From NCBI GenBank assembly GCA_024404315.1, contig JAKSQD010000008.1:1-57610 (forward strand): 57,610 bases of DNA, read 5' to 3'. A model generated the notes under the pieces. The model was not told the origin of the DNA, did not search any database, and saw nothing but the letters and a program-made list of their open reading frames with translations. Both the position numbers and the translations under genes were made by a program. This DNA comes from Oscillospiraceae bacterium. GTDB taxonomy: Bacteria; Bacillota; Clostridia; Oscillospirales; Oscillospiraceae. The first letter of the stretch is position 1; each line of letters begins with the position of its first letter. This document shows positions 33,288 through 41,979 of this stretch, piece by piece.

Positions 33288-34148
33288 ATGAATCTCTGTG
33301 ACATCAATCAGATCAAGCCCCTGCTGGCTCGGCATGGTTTTCATTTTTCTAAGTCCATGGGGCAGAACTTCTTAATTGACCACCGTGTTCCAGAAAGCAT
33401 TGCGGAAGAATCAGGTGCAAACAAAAACTGTGTTGCTTTAGAAATCGGCCCTGGTATTGGTCCGCTGACCGTTCAGCTGGCAGAACGAGCGGGGAAAGTG
33501 GTTTCGGTGGAATTGGACAAGGCTCTCTTTCCTGTGCTGGAGGAAACTTTAGCAGATTATGATAACGTAACCATTGTTCCCGGCGATATCATGAAAATCA
33601 ATCTGAATCAGCTGGCAAAAGAACAGTTTGGAGACTATGCCCCGATTGCTTGTGCCAATTTACCCTATAACATCACCACTCCGGTGATTACCAAACTGCT
33701 GGAAAGTGGATTATTTGGCAGCGTGACGGTCATGATTCAAAAGGAAGTGGCACAGCGCATCTGCGCAAAGCCTGGTTCTAAGGATTATGGTGCGTTCTCT
33801 ATCCTCTGTCAGTATTACGCTGACTGCGAGATGCTCTTTGTGGTGCCGCCCCACTGTTTCCTGCCTGCGCCTAAAGTGACTTCCGCCGTGGTGCGAATGA
33901 CCCTTCGAAAAGAGGCTCCTGCCGGGATTGAAGATCGTGAGCTGTTCTTTAAGACCGTTCGTGCATCCTTCCTGCAACGCAGAAAGAAGTTGTTGAACGG
34001 TTTGGCTTCGTCTTTCCAAAGGCTAACCAAAGACCAACTGAAAGAAGCCATTTTAAATTCCGGGTTTGACGAGAACGTCCGAGGAGAACAACTTGGGTTG
34101 GAAGAATTTTCTCGCCTGAGCTGTGAGATCGGAAAGCTGCAAAACTGA
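33288..34148 (+). CDS. rsmA: 16S rRNA dimethyladenosine transferase
   Basis: A 286-residue S-adenosylmethionine-dependent methyltransferase (KsgA) that dimethylates two adjacent adenines near the 3' end of 16S rRNA during small-subunit assembly. KSMGQNFLID, EIGPGIGPLT (SAM loop), VVSVELDKAL, VPGDIM, and the catalytic NLPYNITTP are present, with the C-terminal helical domain (SFLQRRKKLLNGL). Only 11 bases separate it from the preceding pseudogene. A terminator follows at 34175-34221. Confidence 0.94.
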   Translation: MNLCDINQIKPLLARHGFHFSKSMGQNFLIDHRVPESIAEESGANKNCVALEIGPGIGPLTVQLAERAGKVVSVELDKALFPVLEETLADYDNVTIVPGDIMKINLNQLAKEQFGDYAPIACANLPYNITTPVITKLLESGLFGSVTVMIQKEVAQRICAKPGSKDYGAFSILCQYYADCEMLFVVPPHCFLPAPKVTSAVVRMTLRKEAPAGIEDRELFFKTVRASFLQRRKKLLNGLASSFQRLTKDQLKEAILNSGFDENVRGEQLGLEEFSRLSCEIGKLQN

Positions 34149-34174
34149 CAAGCAAAAATACTTCACAAAAAAGA

Positions 34175-34221
34175 AATGACCCAAACACCAACAAAATTTG
34201 CTGGCTTTGGGTCATTCTTTT
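34175..34221 (+). terminator. Terminator of rsmA
   Basis: AATGACCCAAA (34175-34185) pairs with TTTGGGTCATT (34206-34216), followed by CTTTTTG. It overlaps the last codons of the convergent pseudouridine synthase gene. Confidence 0.8.
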
Positions 34222-34850
34222 TGCTGAAGAGACTGAATTTCTGCATCTGTTAGGGAACGATACTCTCCCGAGAGAAGCGATGCTTCAAGTGTTACGCTGC
34301 CAAATGCGATGCGCTGGAGCGTTAAAACAGTACAACCAACCGCTTCCATCATTCGCTTAATCTGGTGGCGTTTTCCCTCTGTCAAGGTGATTTCTGCAAA
34401 AAAGGCGGGCGCTTCTGGACATTCTGTGAAAAGATAACGACGATTTTCAAAAAATGGATGCTCAATTTTTCCGACGGTGGAGCATTGAAGAAGGTTCAGC
34501 TTGACAGGTCGAAGGGGTTCTGGAATCCCTTTTACTGTAAAGCCTTTTTCCATTTCAGCTATGGTTTCTGGTTTTAAAGTTCCCATTGCCCAAAACAGAT
34601 ATCGTTTTTCCACATGATGCTCTGGCTCCAGGAGCCAACGGTTCAATTTTCCGTCATCGGTGAGAATCAAAAGTCCTTCCGTATTTTTGTCCAATCGTCC
34701 AATGGGGAAAAGTCCTCTGCGCAGATCCATCGGGAGATAGTCTAACACCGTTGGATGTTCCGCATCCTGACAGGCTGAAACACAACCGGTTGGCTTATTC
34801 AGCAGATAATACCGTTTGGGCGAATCAAAAACAGGACGCTTACGGCTCAA
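34212..34850 (-). CDS. Pseudouridine synthase, RsuA/RluB/RluE family
   Basis: A 212-residue RNA pseudouridine synthase without an N-terminal S4 domain, so closest in layout to RluE. YYLLNKPTGCVSA, the catalytic GRLDKNTEGLLILTDDG (Asp in GRLDxxTxGL) and EGKRHQIKRMMEAVGCTVLTL are characteristic. The RNA target cannot be told. The start codon TTG at 34850 overlaps the end of the upstream DUF1667 gene by 11 bases; CGGAG lies nine bases before it, and translational coupling is likely. Confidence 0.85.
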   Translation of the reverse strand: MSRKRPVFDSPKRYYLLNKPTGCVSACQDAEHPTVLDYLPMDLRRGLFPIGRLDKNTEGLLILTDDGKLNRWLLEPEHHVEKRYLFWAMGTLKPETIAEMEKGFTVKGIPEPLRPVKLNLLQCSTVGKIEHPFFENRRYLFTECPEAPAFFAEITLTEGKRHQIKRMMEAVGCTVLTLQRIAFGSVTLEASLLSGEYRSLTDAEIQSLQQKE

Positions 34851-35238
34851 TGCTTTGCTCCGAGCTTTCTGTCACAGCCGCTTTGTTCACGGTAGCGCAG
34901 GATACCAAGTTTGCTCCAGTACCGGCAATATCCCGCACAATCACCTGACTGACGTAGATGGGAGCTTCCAGGTGCAGTTCTTTCAGGACATCCAAAATAT
35001 TATCCAGATGCTCCAGACGAACGGCACGATCCGTTTTCACCGGAATGCGCTCCACATCCGCTCCAGCAATCCGCAATTCCGCATTCACCTGGCGTTTGGG
35101 GTTGGTCAATTCATGAATGGCATACGCTTCACCGTTGGAGCAGCGATTGCCAGAAACAGCGTTGTGATTGGTTTCATCCACCCGAACCACACAGTTATTG
35201 GAGCAGCACACACAGATAATTTCTGTAATTTTTTTCAT
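34840..35238 (-). CDS. DUF1667-family protein
   Basis: A 132-residue protein matching the DUF1667 layout: CVCCSNNC near the start, GNRCSNGEAYAIHELTNPKR in the middle, LPVKT-like IPVKTDRAV, and a final GDVVI-like VSQVIVRDIAGTGANLV. Four cysteines (in CVCCSNNC and RCSN) could bind a metal or cluster. In other clostridia this family sits with an anaerobic glycerol-3-phosphate dehydrogenase and a FAD enzyme; neither is here. The ribosome site GGAAGGATG is seven to ten bases upstream. Here it is linked to a pseudouridine synthase gene, an unusual partner. Confidence 0.7.
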   Translation of the reverse strand: MKKITEIICVCCSNNCVVRVDETNHNAVSGNRCSNGEAYAIHELTNPKRQVNAELRIAGADVERIPVKTDRAVRLEHLDNILDVLKELHLEAPIYVSQVIVRDIAGTGANLVSCATVNKAAVTESSEQSIEP

Positions 35239-35283
35239 AGGATCATCCTTCCCATAGAAGAGCCTGGTAAAAACAAACCATCT

Positions 35284-36246
35284 TTACCAGCGAACCAGGC
35301 AGGCCGCACTGGATAAACCGCCACCAAAGGCCACCATACACAGCAGGTCGCCAGGCTGAAACTTACCGGCACGGTTCCACTCGTCAAGGACAATGGGGAT
35401 GCTGGCAGCAGAGGTATTGCCATACTTCTGAATGTTTACACAGAAATGGTCAGCGGAAATCTCTTTCAAACGGCGAGCGGCACCGTCAATGATGCGCTTA
35501 TTGGCCTGATGGGGAATGACCCAGTTAATGTCATGCTGGGACAGGCCGGCTTTTTCCAACACCTCCACAATACGCTTGGGGAAGTTGGAGACGGCAAATT
35601 TATAGGTTTCGCTTCCGTTCATGTGTACCAGAGGCATGGGATCTTCTCGGGTATACCAAGGGGAAATGCCGGACTTGGTAGGAAGATTGATAACCTCATC
35701 ACCGCCGTGGGTTTCAAATGCGGACGCAAGATAGTTATCACCAGGCTCCAGAATGGCCGCTCCTGCTCCGTCGCCAAAGAGCACGCAGGTGGAGCGGTCG
35801 TGCCAGTTCAGCACCCGAGACATAACCTCAGCGCCAATTACCAGCATCTTACGAATGCCGCCTCTGGCAAAAAACGCAGAAGCGGTATCCATAGCGTACA
35901 TCCATCCAGTGCAGGCAGCGCTCAAATCCATTGCTTGACAGTGACAAGACAGATTTAATTTTTTCTGCACCATACAGGCGATGCTAGGAGTGATGGATTC
36001 ACCACTGATGGTGGCAACCAAAACCATATCAATCTCCTGGGGATCGATACCAGCATTTTCAATGGCACGGCGACCCGCTTCCGCCGCCAGATCAGAAGTG
36101 ACCTGATCGGTGACGACGTGACGCTCACGAATACCGCTACGGCTAGAAATCCACTCATCATTGGTTTCCATGATGACGGATAGGTCATTGTTTGTGACGA
36201 TCTTAGGCGGAACATAGCTACCTGTACCGATAATTTTAAAACTCAT
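35284..36246 (-). CDS. fabH: 3-oxoacyl-ACP synthase III
   Basis: A 320-residue KAS III that starts fatty-acid synthesis by condensing acetyl-CoA-type primers with malonyl-ACP. The catalytic Cys is in DLSAACTGWMYAM, the His in INWVIPHQANKRI and the Asn in KYGNTSAASIPIVL, completing the triad. It has a consensus-like promoter and stands apart from other fab genes. ATG 36246 follows AAGGTG. Confidence 0.93.
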   Translation of the reverse strand: MSFKIIGTGSYVPPKIVTNNDLSVIMETNDEWISSRSGIRERHVVTDQVTSDLAAEAGRRAIENAGIDPQEIDMVLVATISGESITPSIACMVQKKLNLSCHCQAMDLSAACTGWMYAMDTASAFFARGGIRKMLVIGAEVMSRVLNWHDRSTCVLFGDGAGAAILEPGDNYLASAFETHGGDEVINLPTKSGISPWYTREDPMPLVHMNGSETYKFAVSNFPKRIVEVLEKAGLSQHDINWVIPHQANKRIIDGAARRLKEISADHFCVNIQKYGNTSAASIPIVLDEWNRAGKFQPGDLLCMVAFGGGLSSAACLVRW

Positions 36247-36305
36247 ATCGTTTCACACCTTATTTGTGGTCGATGAAAAGGAGGCATTCCTTCTCATACA
36301 AAGTC

Positions 36306-36334
36306 ATGATAACAGAAAACTCAAAGAATGTCAA
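36306..36334 (-). promoter_or_regulatory. Promoter of fabH
   Basis: On the minus strand a perfect TTGACA (36334-36329), a 17-base spacer and TATCAT (36311-36306). No FapR site was recognised. Confidence 0.75.
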
Positions 36335-36451
36335 TTTAAGATTTCTAAAGTTGCAAAAAACAACAATAAAACGGCATTAAATGACAAGTAGACATCCAAT
36401 TGAGCTGCTTAACGTGTTTTCTTTTAGAAAGGCTCTTCCAATGATACCCGC

Positions 36452-37090
36452 TCAAATGAGAACAATTCCGATATCAATGTTGACCAGTTCTCCAATCAGC
36501 TCAGGTGCTTTTCCGATAAAGTGACCGGTTTTATAATAGCCAATTGAAACGGTCAGGTCAGACCGAACCGCAAGTTCTGCCTCTCCAGTATCTCCGTTCA
36601 TGCCGCTATTGATATCTACGCTGACCACATAGGCCTTTGATTCATTGATTTTTTGAATCGCAGCAGCGATAATTTCCCGGGGAAAGCCATAAAAACCGGT
36701 TCCAAGAATGCAATCCACGATGATATTCGCATCAGATAGATTTGAATTTTCTGCAAAGTATTCTGACTTCACACCTTTTGAGAGGGCGATGTTGTAATAA
36801 TAGGCACCATCTTCAGAGAAGCGCTCTGAGACACGCAAAATTTTGGACGGGATTCCGTGATCCGCAAGGATACCCGCCAAAGCATAGCCGTCTCCGCCAT
36901 TGTTTCCGCTCCCACATAAAATGACAGGTGTTTTCCCTTGCCAGTCTACGGACTCAAAAACTCCCATGGCCGCCCGGTACATCAGTTCTTTGCTGGGGAT
37001 CAGATGGGCAATGGTATATGCGTCACTGTCTCTCATTCGCTGGACAGAGATTGCTTGTGCAAGTTCTGGGCTGTGGGGCGTTGGTTTCAT
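36452..37090 (-). CDS. nnrE: NAD(P)H-hydrate epimerase
   Basis: A 212-residue YjeF-N domain protein that epimerises damaged, hydrated NAD(P)H. PVILCGSGNNGGDGYALA (Rossmann loop), NIIVDCILGTGFYG and VSVDINSGMNGDTGE are the family signatures. The usual NnrD dehydratase domain is absent, so it must come from a separate gene outside this window. The gene overlaps the preceding ribbon-helix-helix gene by four bases (ATGA), in the order aroK, RHH gene, nnrE on the minus strand. Confidence 0.88.
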   Translation of the reverse strand: MKPTPHSPELAQAISVQRMRDSDAYTIAHLIPSKELMYRAAMGVFESVDWQGKTPVILCGSGNNGGDGYALAGILADHGIPSKILRVSERFSEDGAYYYNIALSKGVKSEYFAENSNLSDANIIVDCILGTGFYGFPREIIAAAIQKINESKAYVVSVDINSGMNGDTGEAELAVRSDLTVSIGYYKTGHFIGKAPELIGELVNIDIGIVLI

Positions 37091-37305
37091 TCGCTTTTCT
37101 CCTCTGAGGGGTTCTCCACGTCTCTCTCAGGATGGAGGATGCTAAACACATAATCCTTTAAAATAGCGTTGGCGGTGCGTCCTTGACTTGCGGCGTACTC
37201 TTTAAACGCTATTGCGTCTGATTTTTTCAGGCGAACGCCCAGCGTCATCATATTCTGTTTGTCCCACTTTTGATTGGCTCGCTTGTGTGCTTCTGTAATT
37301 GCCAT
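37087..37305 (-). CDS. Small ribbon-helix-helix-like protein
   Basis: A 72-residue protein with the sequence pattern of Arc/CopG-type ribbon-helix-helix DNA-binding proteins: a short strand TLGVRLKKSD, helix AIAFKEYAASQG, turn, and helix TANAILKDYVFSIL. It is likely a dimeric DNA-binding protein, but the target is unknown and no toxin gene is adjacent; antitoxin function is therefore not supported. Strong AAGGAG site before the ATG. It lies between aroK (17-base gap) and nnrE (4-base overlap). Confidence 0.65.
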   Translation of the reverse strand: MAITEAHKRANQKWDKQNMMTLGVRLKKSDAIAFKEYAASQGRTANAILKDYVFSILHPERDVENPSEEKSE

Positions 37306-37322
37306 TGTTATTTTCTCCTTTA

Positions 37323-37823
37323 TCAGGTCAAGATCAGCTCTCGAATCTTCTCAACGGTTTGCTCCGTGGTTAATCCATCCGCTTCTAGTGTAAAGTCAGC
37401 ATACTTTTCATAGAGCGGTACACGCTCATGGAAGAGATCCAATAGGGTACTCCCCTCTTTCATGGCGACACCTCTGGTGGTGATATTGGTCAGCCGAGAT
37501 TGGATGACCTCATAGCGGTGTTTCAGATAGATGATTACGCCCTGTGTCTTTAAGTTTTTCATTGCCTCTTCCCCATAGATCACGCTGCCACCAGTGGCAA
37601 TCACGCTGCGTTGGATGTTCAAGAGGGCGACGGTGTGATTTTCCAGCTCAAGAAAGCCTTCTAATCCCCGTTCTTTTATGATTTCTACCAAAGTCTGGTC
37701 GGTTTGGTCTTGTAAGAGAAGATCGGTATCTATAAAGCGATATTTCATGACCTTTGCGAGGATAACACCGACAGTACTCTTACCAGAGGCCGGCATACCG
37801 ATCAAAACAATGTTTTTTGTCAT
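37323..37823 (-). CDS. aroK: Shikimate kinase
   Basis: A 166-residue P-loop kinase that phosphorylates shikimate in aromatic amino-acid synthesis. Walker A GMPASGKSTVG (9-19), the substrate-binding FIDTDLLLQ (30-38), and ATGGSVIYGEEAM (77-89; GGG-like loop) are visible, along with a lid region containing TTRGVAM. An extended -10 (TGCTATAAT) lies upstream at 37876-37881 on the minus strand. It is the first gene of aroK-RHH-nnrE. Confidence 0.88.
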   Translation of the reverse strand: MTKNIVLIGMPASGKSTVGVILAKVMKYRFIDTDLLLQDQTDQTLVEIIKERGLEGFLELENHTVALLNIQRSVIATGGSVIYGEEAMKNLKTQGVIIYLKHRYEVIQSRLTNITTRGVAMKEGSTLLDLFHERVPLYEKYADFTLEADGLTTEQTVEKIRELILT

Positions 37824-37974
37824 AATTTACTCCTTTTCCTCCCCTTGCCATGGGTCTTTCGGGCAGGTTTCGCTTATTATAGCACATAGGGAGCCACTTG
37901 GGGAGATGATTTTATGATTTTTTTACAAAGACAGAAAAACAGCTCAAAAAAATCTGCTTCCTTCAAAAACTGTT

Positions 37975-38003
37975 TTGCATCTTCTCTGGAACTGTGTTAT
38001 AAT
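37975..38003 (+). promoter_or_regulatory. Promoter of the tsaE-tsaB-upp genes
   Basis: TTGCAT (37975-37980), a 17-base spacer and TATAAT (37998-38003), 40 bases before tsaE. The putative operon continues to the terminator at 39886. Confidence 0.7.
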
Positions 38004-38042
38004 AAGAGTCTAATCAATTGTTACTATACGGAGCTGAAAATC

Positions 38043-38462
38043 ATGCAGTATCTGACCAACAGCCCACAGGAAACCGAGGCTTTGGGGGAAGCATTGGCCA
38101 AGGATTTAACGCCTGGTTCGGTGATTGCTTATACCGGGGACTTGGGCGCAGGAAAAACCGCCTTCACCCGTGGACTGGCTCGTGGATTGGGCGTAACTGA
38201 GCGAGTTACCTCTCCTACCTTCACCATTGTGAACGAATACGAAGGGGGTCGAATGCCTCTGTTCCACTTTGACATGTACCGTTTGGGCTCGTCTGATGAG
38301 CTTTATGACATCGGTTGGGAGGATTATCTTTCACGGGGTGGTGTCTGCGCTGTGGAATGGAGCGAGATTGTGGACGATGCCTTGGAAACGGATACCATCC
38401 ATATTGACATCCGTCGAGGCAGTCAGGACAATCAGCGGATAATTACGATTGAAAAACCCTGA
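38043..38462 (+). CDS. tsaE: tRNA threonylcarbamoyladenosine synthesis ATPase
   Basis: A 139-residue P-loop protein that helps TsaB-TsaD make t6A37 in tRNA. Walker [30 protein letters not shown] and the late EWSEIVDD are typical. ATG 38043 has CGGAG upstream; the longer in-frame extension to 37914 crosses the promoter. tsaB follows at once. Confidence 0.9.
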   Translation: MQYLTNSPQETEALGEALAKDLTPGSVIAYTGDLGAGKTAFTRGLARGLGVTERVTSPTFTIVNEYEGGRMPLFHFDMYRLGSSDELYDIGWEDYLSRGGVCAVEWSEIVDDALETDTIHIDIRRGSQDNQRIITIEKP

Positions 38463-38501
38463 TTCCCTTTGTTGCTTAACAAAGGTCGGAGGTGTGAGAA
38501 T

Positions 38502-39191
38502 TTGTACATTTTAGCCATCGAATCTTCGGCAAAAGCCGCTTCTGTCGCTCTTTGCCGAGATGATTTTCTTGTTGCGGAATCTTACCAAAACAGTGGGCTG
38601 ACCCATAGCACCACTTTGATGCCCATGTGTGAGGCACTTCTGAAAAACGTTGGAATGACACTCAGCGATGTGGATTTGATTGCCGCTGCCAACGGTCCCG
38701 GCTCCTTCACCGGCTTGAGAATTGGCCTGGCCGCCGCCAAGGGATTGGCCTGGCCGGAGGAAAAGCCCTGCGTTGGTGTTTCTACGTTGGAAGCAATGGC
38801 ATGGAACCTTTGCGGCGTGGAAGGTACGGTATGCTGTGCCATGGATGCCCGTCGGCAACAGGTTTATACCGCAACATTTCGCATGACGGAACAAGGGCCT
38901 GTTCGACTGACCGAAGACCGAGCCATTTCGTTGGAGGAGCTGTTCTCCGAAGCGGCTGCTGATATGGTCGTAGGCGACGGCGCACAGCTTTGTGTGGATT
39001 ATGCCGCCAAAAAAGGAATCAAGGTTCGTCTTGCACCGCCGAACCTGCGTTTTCAGCACGCTTATGGCGTGGCAAAAGCGGCTTATGAGCAGGCAAAGAA
39101 CCATCAAACCGTGACAGGTCAGCAATTAAACGCCAACTATCTGCGGCTTTCTCAGGCAGAACGGGAACGTTTGGCGAAACAATCAAAATGA
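38502..39191 (+). CDS. tsaB: tRNA threonylcarbamoyladenosine synthesis protein TsaB
   Basis: A 229-residue ASKHA-fold protein, a partner of TsaD and TsaE in t6A synthesis. ILAIESSAKAASVAL at the start, ALLKNVGMTLSDVDLIAAAN-like and GPGSFTGLRIGLAAAKGL are conserved. The TTG at 38502 is nine bases after GGAGG and matches the family N-terminus; the in-frame extension has no site. The usual rimI neighbour is missing; upp follows 36 bases later. Confidence 0.9.
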   Translation: MYILAIESSAKAASVALCRDDFLVAESYQNSGLTHSTTLMPMCEALLKNVGMTLSDVDLIAAANGPGSFTGLRIGLAAAKGLAWPEEKPCVGVSTLEAMAWNLCGVEGTVCCAMDARRQQVYTATFRMTEQGPVRLTEDRAISLEELFSEAAADMVVGDGAQLCVDYAAKKGIKVRLAPPNLRFQHAYGVAKAAYEQAKNHQTVTGQQLNANYLRLSQAERERLAKQSK

Positions 39192-39227
39192 CAGGTTAAT
39201 TGACTCTTAGGTAAAAGGAGCAAACAT

Positions 39228-39872
39228 ATGAACTACAAGGAAAACAAAAATATCCATGTGATGGAGCATCCTCTCATCGGCCATAAGCTGGCTATTCTTC
39301 GAGATGTGGGTACTGGTACTCGTGAATTCCGTCAGGTCGTGGAAGAAATCACCAGTCTGATGACCTACGAGGCAACTTGGCATCTTCCCACCAAAGAAGT
39401 GGAAGTGACCACTCCCCTTGGCAACTGCAAGTGCAATGTTTTGGCGGGCAAAAAGCTGGCTATCGTAGCCATTCTCCGTGGCGGCCTTGGTATGGTGGAC
39501 GGCGTGCTGAATTTGCTGCCCTCCGCAAAGATTGGTCATGTCGGGATGTATCGTGACCCGGAGACCATGGATCCCGTGGAATACTACTGCAAGATGCCCA
39601 CAGATATTGCTGAACGTGAGGTTATCATCGTGGATCCCATGCTGGCAACTGGCGGCACAGCTTCCGCTTCTATTCAGTTTATGAAGGACTATGGATGCAA
39701 GAAAATCAAGCTGATGAATCTGCTGGCCACTCCCGAAGGTTTGGAGCGTGTGGCACAGGAGCATCCTGATGTTGAGCTATATGTAGCAGGCGTGGATCCC
39801 GACATGAATGAGGACGGTTTTATCGTTCCCGGCCTGGGTGACGCAGGAGACCGGATTTTCGGAACGAAGTAA
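39228..39872 (+). CDS. upp: Uracil phosphoribosyltransferase
   Basis: A 214-residue salvage enzyme forming UMP from uracil and [24 protein letters not shown], the PRPP loop [15 protein letters not shown] and the C-terminal [14 protein letters not shown] are diagnostic. AAAGGAG lies eight bases before the ATG. It is probably the last gene of the tsaE-tsaB-upp unit. No partner permease is next to it; the NCS2 permease is at 27 kb. Confidence 0.94.
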   Translation: MNYKENKNIHVMEHPLIGHKLAILRDVGTGTREFRQVVEEITSLMTYEATWHLPTKEVEVTTPLGNCKCNVLAGKKLAIVAILRGGLGMVDGVLNLLPSAKIGHVGMYRDPETMDPVEYYCKMPTDIAEREVIIVDPMLATGGTASASIQFMKDYGCKKIKLMNLLATPEGLERVAQEHPDVELYVAGVDPDMNEDGFIVPGLGDAGDRIFGTK

Positions 39873-39885
39873 TTTCTACTTTTTG

Positions 39886-39916
39886 AACCGCTGGATGCCA
39901 CGATCCGGCGGTTTTT
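39886..39916 (+). terminator. Terminator after upp
   Basis: AACCGCTGGAT (39886-39896) pairs with ATCCGGCGGTT (39903-39913), with a 6-base loop and TTTTT. Confidence 0.85.
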
Positions 39917-39951
39917 CCTTATTTGGATGTGCTATAATAAAAATACTAGAG

Positions 39952-40022
39952 CAGTCAAAAATATGCAAGTGTTTGATTGATATTGAATTCTTTTGACATC
40001 TTTCAGCGCATATTTTTGACTG
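39952..40022. repeat. 15-base perfect inverted repeat before the fru operon
   Basis: CAGTCAAAAATATGC (39952-39966) and GCATATTTTTGACTG (40008-40022) are exact inverted copies 41 bases apart. An extended -10, TGCTATAAT (39929-39937), lies just upstream, so the stem could be transcribed. The rest of the gap to fruR holds the fru promoter at 40112-40139. Confidence 0.6.
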
Positions 40023-40111
40023 GTGTTGCTTATATCCCATCACTTTCAGTCGATAAAAAGCATTATCACCCACTATTGCAAAAAATGTTGCACAAAGTTG
40101 ATTGAACCCGC

Positions 40112-40139
40112 TTGATTTTGAAAAATAATCTGATATACT
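40112..40139 (+). promoter_or_regulatory. Promoter of the fructose operon
   Basis: TTGATT (40112-40117), a 16-base spacer and TATACT (40134-40139) with a TGA extended -10. TTGATT motifs recur around it (40099, 40112), possibly half-sites for the DeoR-type regulator. Confidence 0.6.
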
Positions 40140-40163
40140 TTTATTCAACGAAAGGATAACACC

Positions 40164-40922
40164 ATGATCGCAGAAACACGCTACCAGATGATTCTGGACA
40201 TTTTGAACCGTCAAAAGTCCGCAACCGTCCAGCAGTTTGCCGAGGCACTGGGCATCAGCGAATCCACTGTTCGCCGTGACTTGGTGGCACTGGGAGAACA
40301 AGGAAGGCTGAACCGAGTCCATGGCGGAGCCACTGTTTTGGAGCAGCAATTTTATTCCCATGAGCCGGATATGATGACAAAAGAGGGCATTTTCACCCGT
40401 GAGAAGCAGCTGATTGGTCAATACGCCGCTTCCCTCATTCGTCAAGAGGATTTCGTCTATATTGACGCAGGCTCTACCACCCTTCAGCTGGTCAACGCCA
40501 TCAGCGGAGAGGCACTGAACGCCACCTATGTAACCAACGGTCTGGCGCATACCCGTGCTCTTGCTCGAAAGGGCTGTACCGTTTACGTTCCCGCCGGACG
40601 CATTAAGCAGCGCACTGAGGCAATCGTGGGGGCAGCAGTCCTGACCAGCCTCCACCGCTACAACTTTACCAAGGCGTTTATGGGTGTCAACGGCATTTCT
40701 TTAGACCGAGGCTTCACCACGCCCGGCATTGAAGAGGGCGAGCTGAAAGCCGCCGCCATCCAGTCCGCCTATGAGAGCTGGTTTCTGGCCGACGAGAGTA
40801 AATTCGATAAGATTTATGCCGCCGGTATCTGTGACCTGTCCCGTTCCTCTATCATCACCAATCGTCTCTATGATGAGAGATATCGTGAACACACTTCTAT
40901 TAAGGAGATCGAAATATTATGA
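40164..40922 (+). CDS. fruR: DeoR-family repressor of the fructose operon
   Basis: A 252-residue regulator. The N-terminal helix-turn-helix is TVQQFAEALGISESTVRRDL (20-39) and the rest is a sugar-phosphate-sensing DeoR C-terminal domain (IDAGSTTLQLV, the phosphosugar loop; KAFMGVNGISLDRGFTTPG; DESKFDK). It is co-transcribed with fruK, so fructose 1-phosphate is the likely inducer. AAAGGA precedes the ATG. It overlaps fruK by four bases. Confidence 0.88.
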   Translation: MIAETRYQMILDILNRQKSATVQQFAEALGISESTVRRDLVALGEQGRLNRVHGGATVLEQQFYSHEPDMMTKEGIFTREKQLIGQYAASLIRQEDFVYIDAGSTTLQLVNAISGEALNATYVTNGLAHTRALARKGCTVYVPAGRIKQRTEAIVGAAVLTSLHRYNFTKAFMGVNGISLDRGFTTPGIEEGELKAAAIQSAYESWFLADESKFDKIYAAGICDLSRSSIITNRLYDERYREHTSIKEIEIL

Positions 40923-41824
40923 TTTACACTGTCACTTTCAATCCTGCCATCGACTATGTGGTGCATTTGGACGGCGCACTCAAGCTGGACGCTGTCAACC
41001 GCAACACTTCTGAAGAGTACCAGTTTGGTGGAAAAGGCATCAACGTTTCCAATGTTCTGCGGGAACTGGGCTTTGACACTGTGGCTCTGGGCTTTGTGGC
41101 TGGCTTCACCGGCGACGGACTGGAAAACGGTCTGCGGGAGATGGGTCTGAAAACCGACTTCATCCACGTTGCTCAGGGTATGACCCGTGTCAACGTTAAG
41201 GTGAAAGCCACCGAGGAGACCGAGATCAACGGCATCGGCCCCGTCATCACCGACGAGGACATGAAGAAGCTCTATGCCCAGCTGGACACCATTCAGTCTG
41301 GTGATACGCTGGTTCTCTCCGGCTCTATTCCCACCTGCCTGCCCAGCGATACCTATGAGAAAATCATGGCACATCTGGAGGGCAGAGGAATTCTCATCGC
41401 CGTGGATGCTACCCGTGATCTGCTGGTGAAGGTGCTGAAATACCATCCCTTCCTCATCAAGCCCAACAATCACGAGCTGGGCGAAATCTTTGGCAAAGTT
41501 CTCAAGACTGACGAAGAAATCATTGAATGCGCTGCCAAGCTGCAAGAAATGGGCGGAAGAAACATTTTGGTTTCCATGGCCGGAGACGGCGCTCTGCTGC
41601 TGGACGAAAACGGCGTGAGCCATCGCATCGGCTGTCCCAAGGGCAAGGTTCAAAACAGCGTCGGCGCAGGTGATTCTATGGTTGCTGGTTTCCTCGCTGG
41701 TTGTTTGGAAACCGGTGATTACGGTTATGCGCTCAAGCTGGGCACGGCTACTGGTTCCGCCACTGCTTTCTCTCTGGGTCTTGCCACAAAGGCTGAGGTA
41801 GAGTCTCTGCTTGCTACGCTGTAA
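40919..41824 (+). CDS. fruK: 1-phosphofructokinase
   Basis: A 301-residue PfkB-family kinase converting fructose 1-phosphate to fructose 1,6-bisphosphate. NPAIDYVVHLDG at the start, EEYQFGGKGINVSNVLRELG (substrate region) and VGAGDSMVAGFLAG (catalytic Asp and anion hole) are clear. It starts inside the last codons of fruR (ATGA). The 155-base gap to fruA holds a stem-loop. Confidence 0.93.
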   Translation: MIYTVTFNPAIDYVVHLDGALKLDAVNRNTSEEYQFGGKGINVSNVLRELGFDTVALGFVAGFTGDGLENGLREMGLKTDFIHVAQGMTRVNVKVKATEETEINGIGPVITDEDMKKLYAQLDTIQSGDTLVLSGSIPTCLPSDTYEKIMAHLEGRGILIAVDATRDLLVKVLKYHPFLIKPNNHELGEIFGKVLKTDEEIIECAAKLQEMGGRNILVSMAGDGALLLDENGVSHRIGCPKGKVQNSVGAGDSMVAGFLAGCLETGDYGYALKLGTATGSATAFSLGLATKAEVESLLATL

Positions 41825-41843
41825 CACGGCGGCTTCCCTCCCC

Positions 41844-41890
41844 AACTGCTGAACCAGAACAGGGAATGGCTTCTGTTCCTCAGCAGTTTA
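41844..41890 (+). promoter_or_regulatory. Stem-loop between fruK and fruA
   Basis: AACTGCTGA (about 41844-41852) pairs with TCAGCAGTT (about 41880-41888), with inner pairing of CAGAACAG and TTCTGTTC. There is no T run, so it more likely protects or processes the mRNA than ends it; the sequence from 41891 to the fruA ribosome site holds nothing else I recognise. Confidence 0.45.
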
Positions 41891-41979
41891 ATGTCCCAGC
41901 ATCTGACACGGTGAGTGAGTGAAGGAAACACAAGCCGTGTGATGAATAAAACCAAAAAGAAAGAAAAGGAGTCAAAACT

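Noticed and set aside
37087..37305. The ribbon-helix-helix protein as an antitoxin
   Set aside because: No toxin-like gene is adjacent; its partners are aroK and nnrE, both housekeeping genes.
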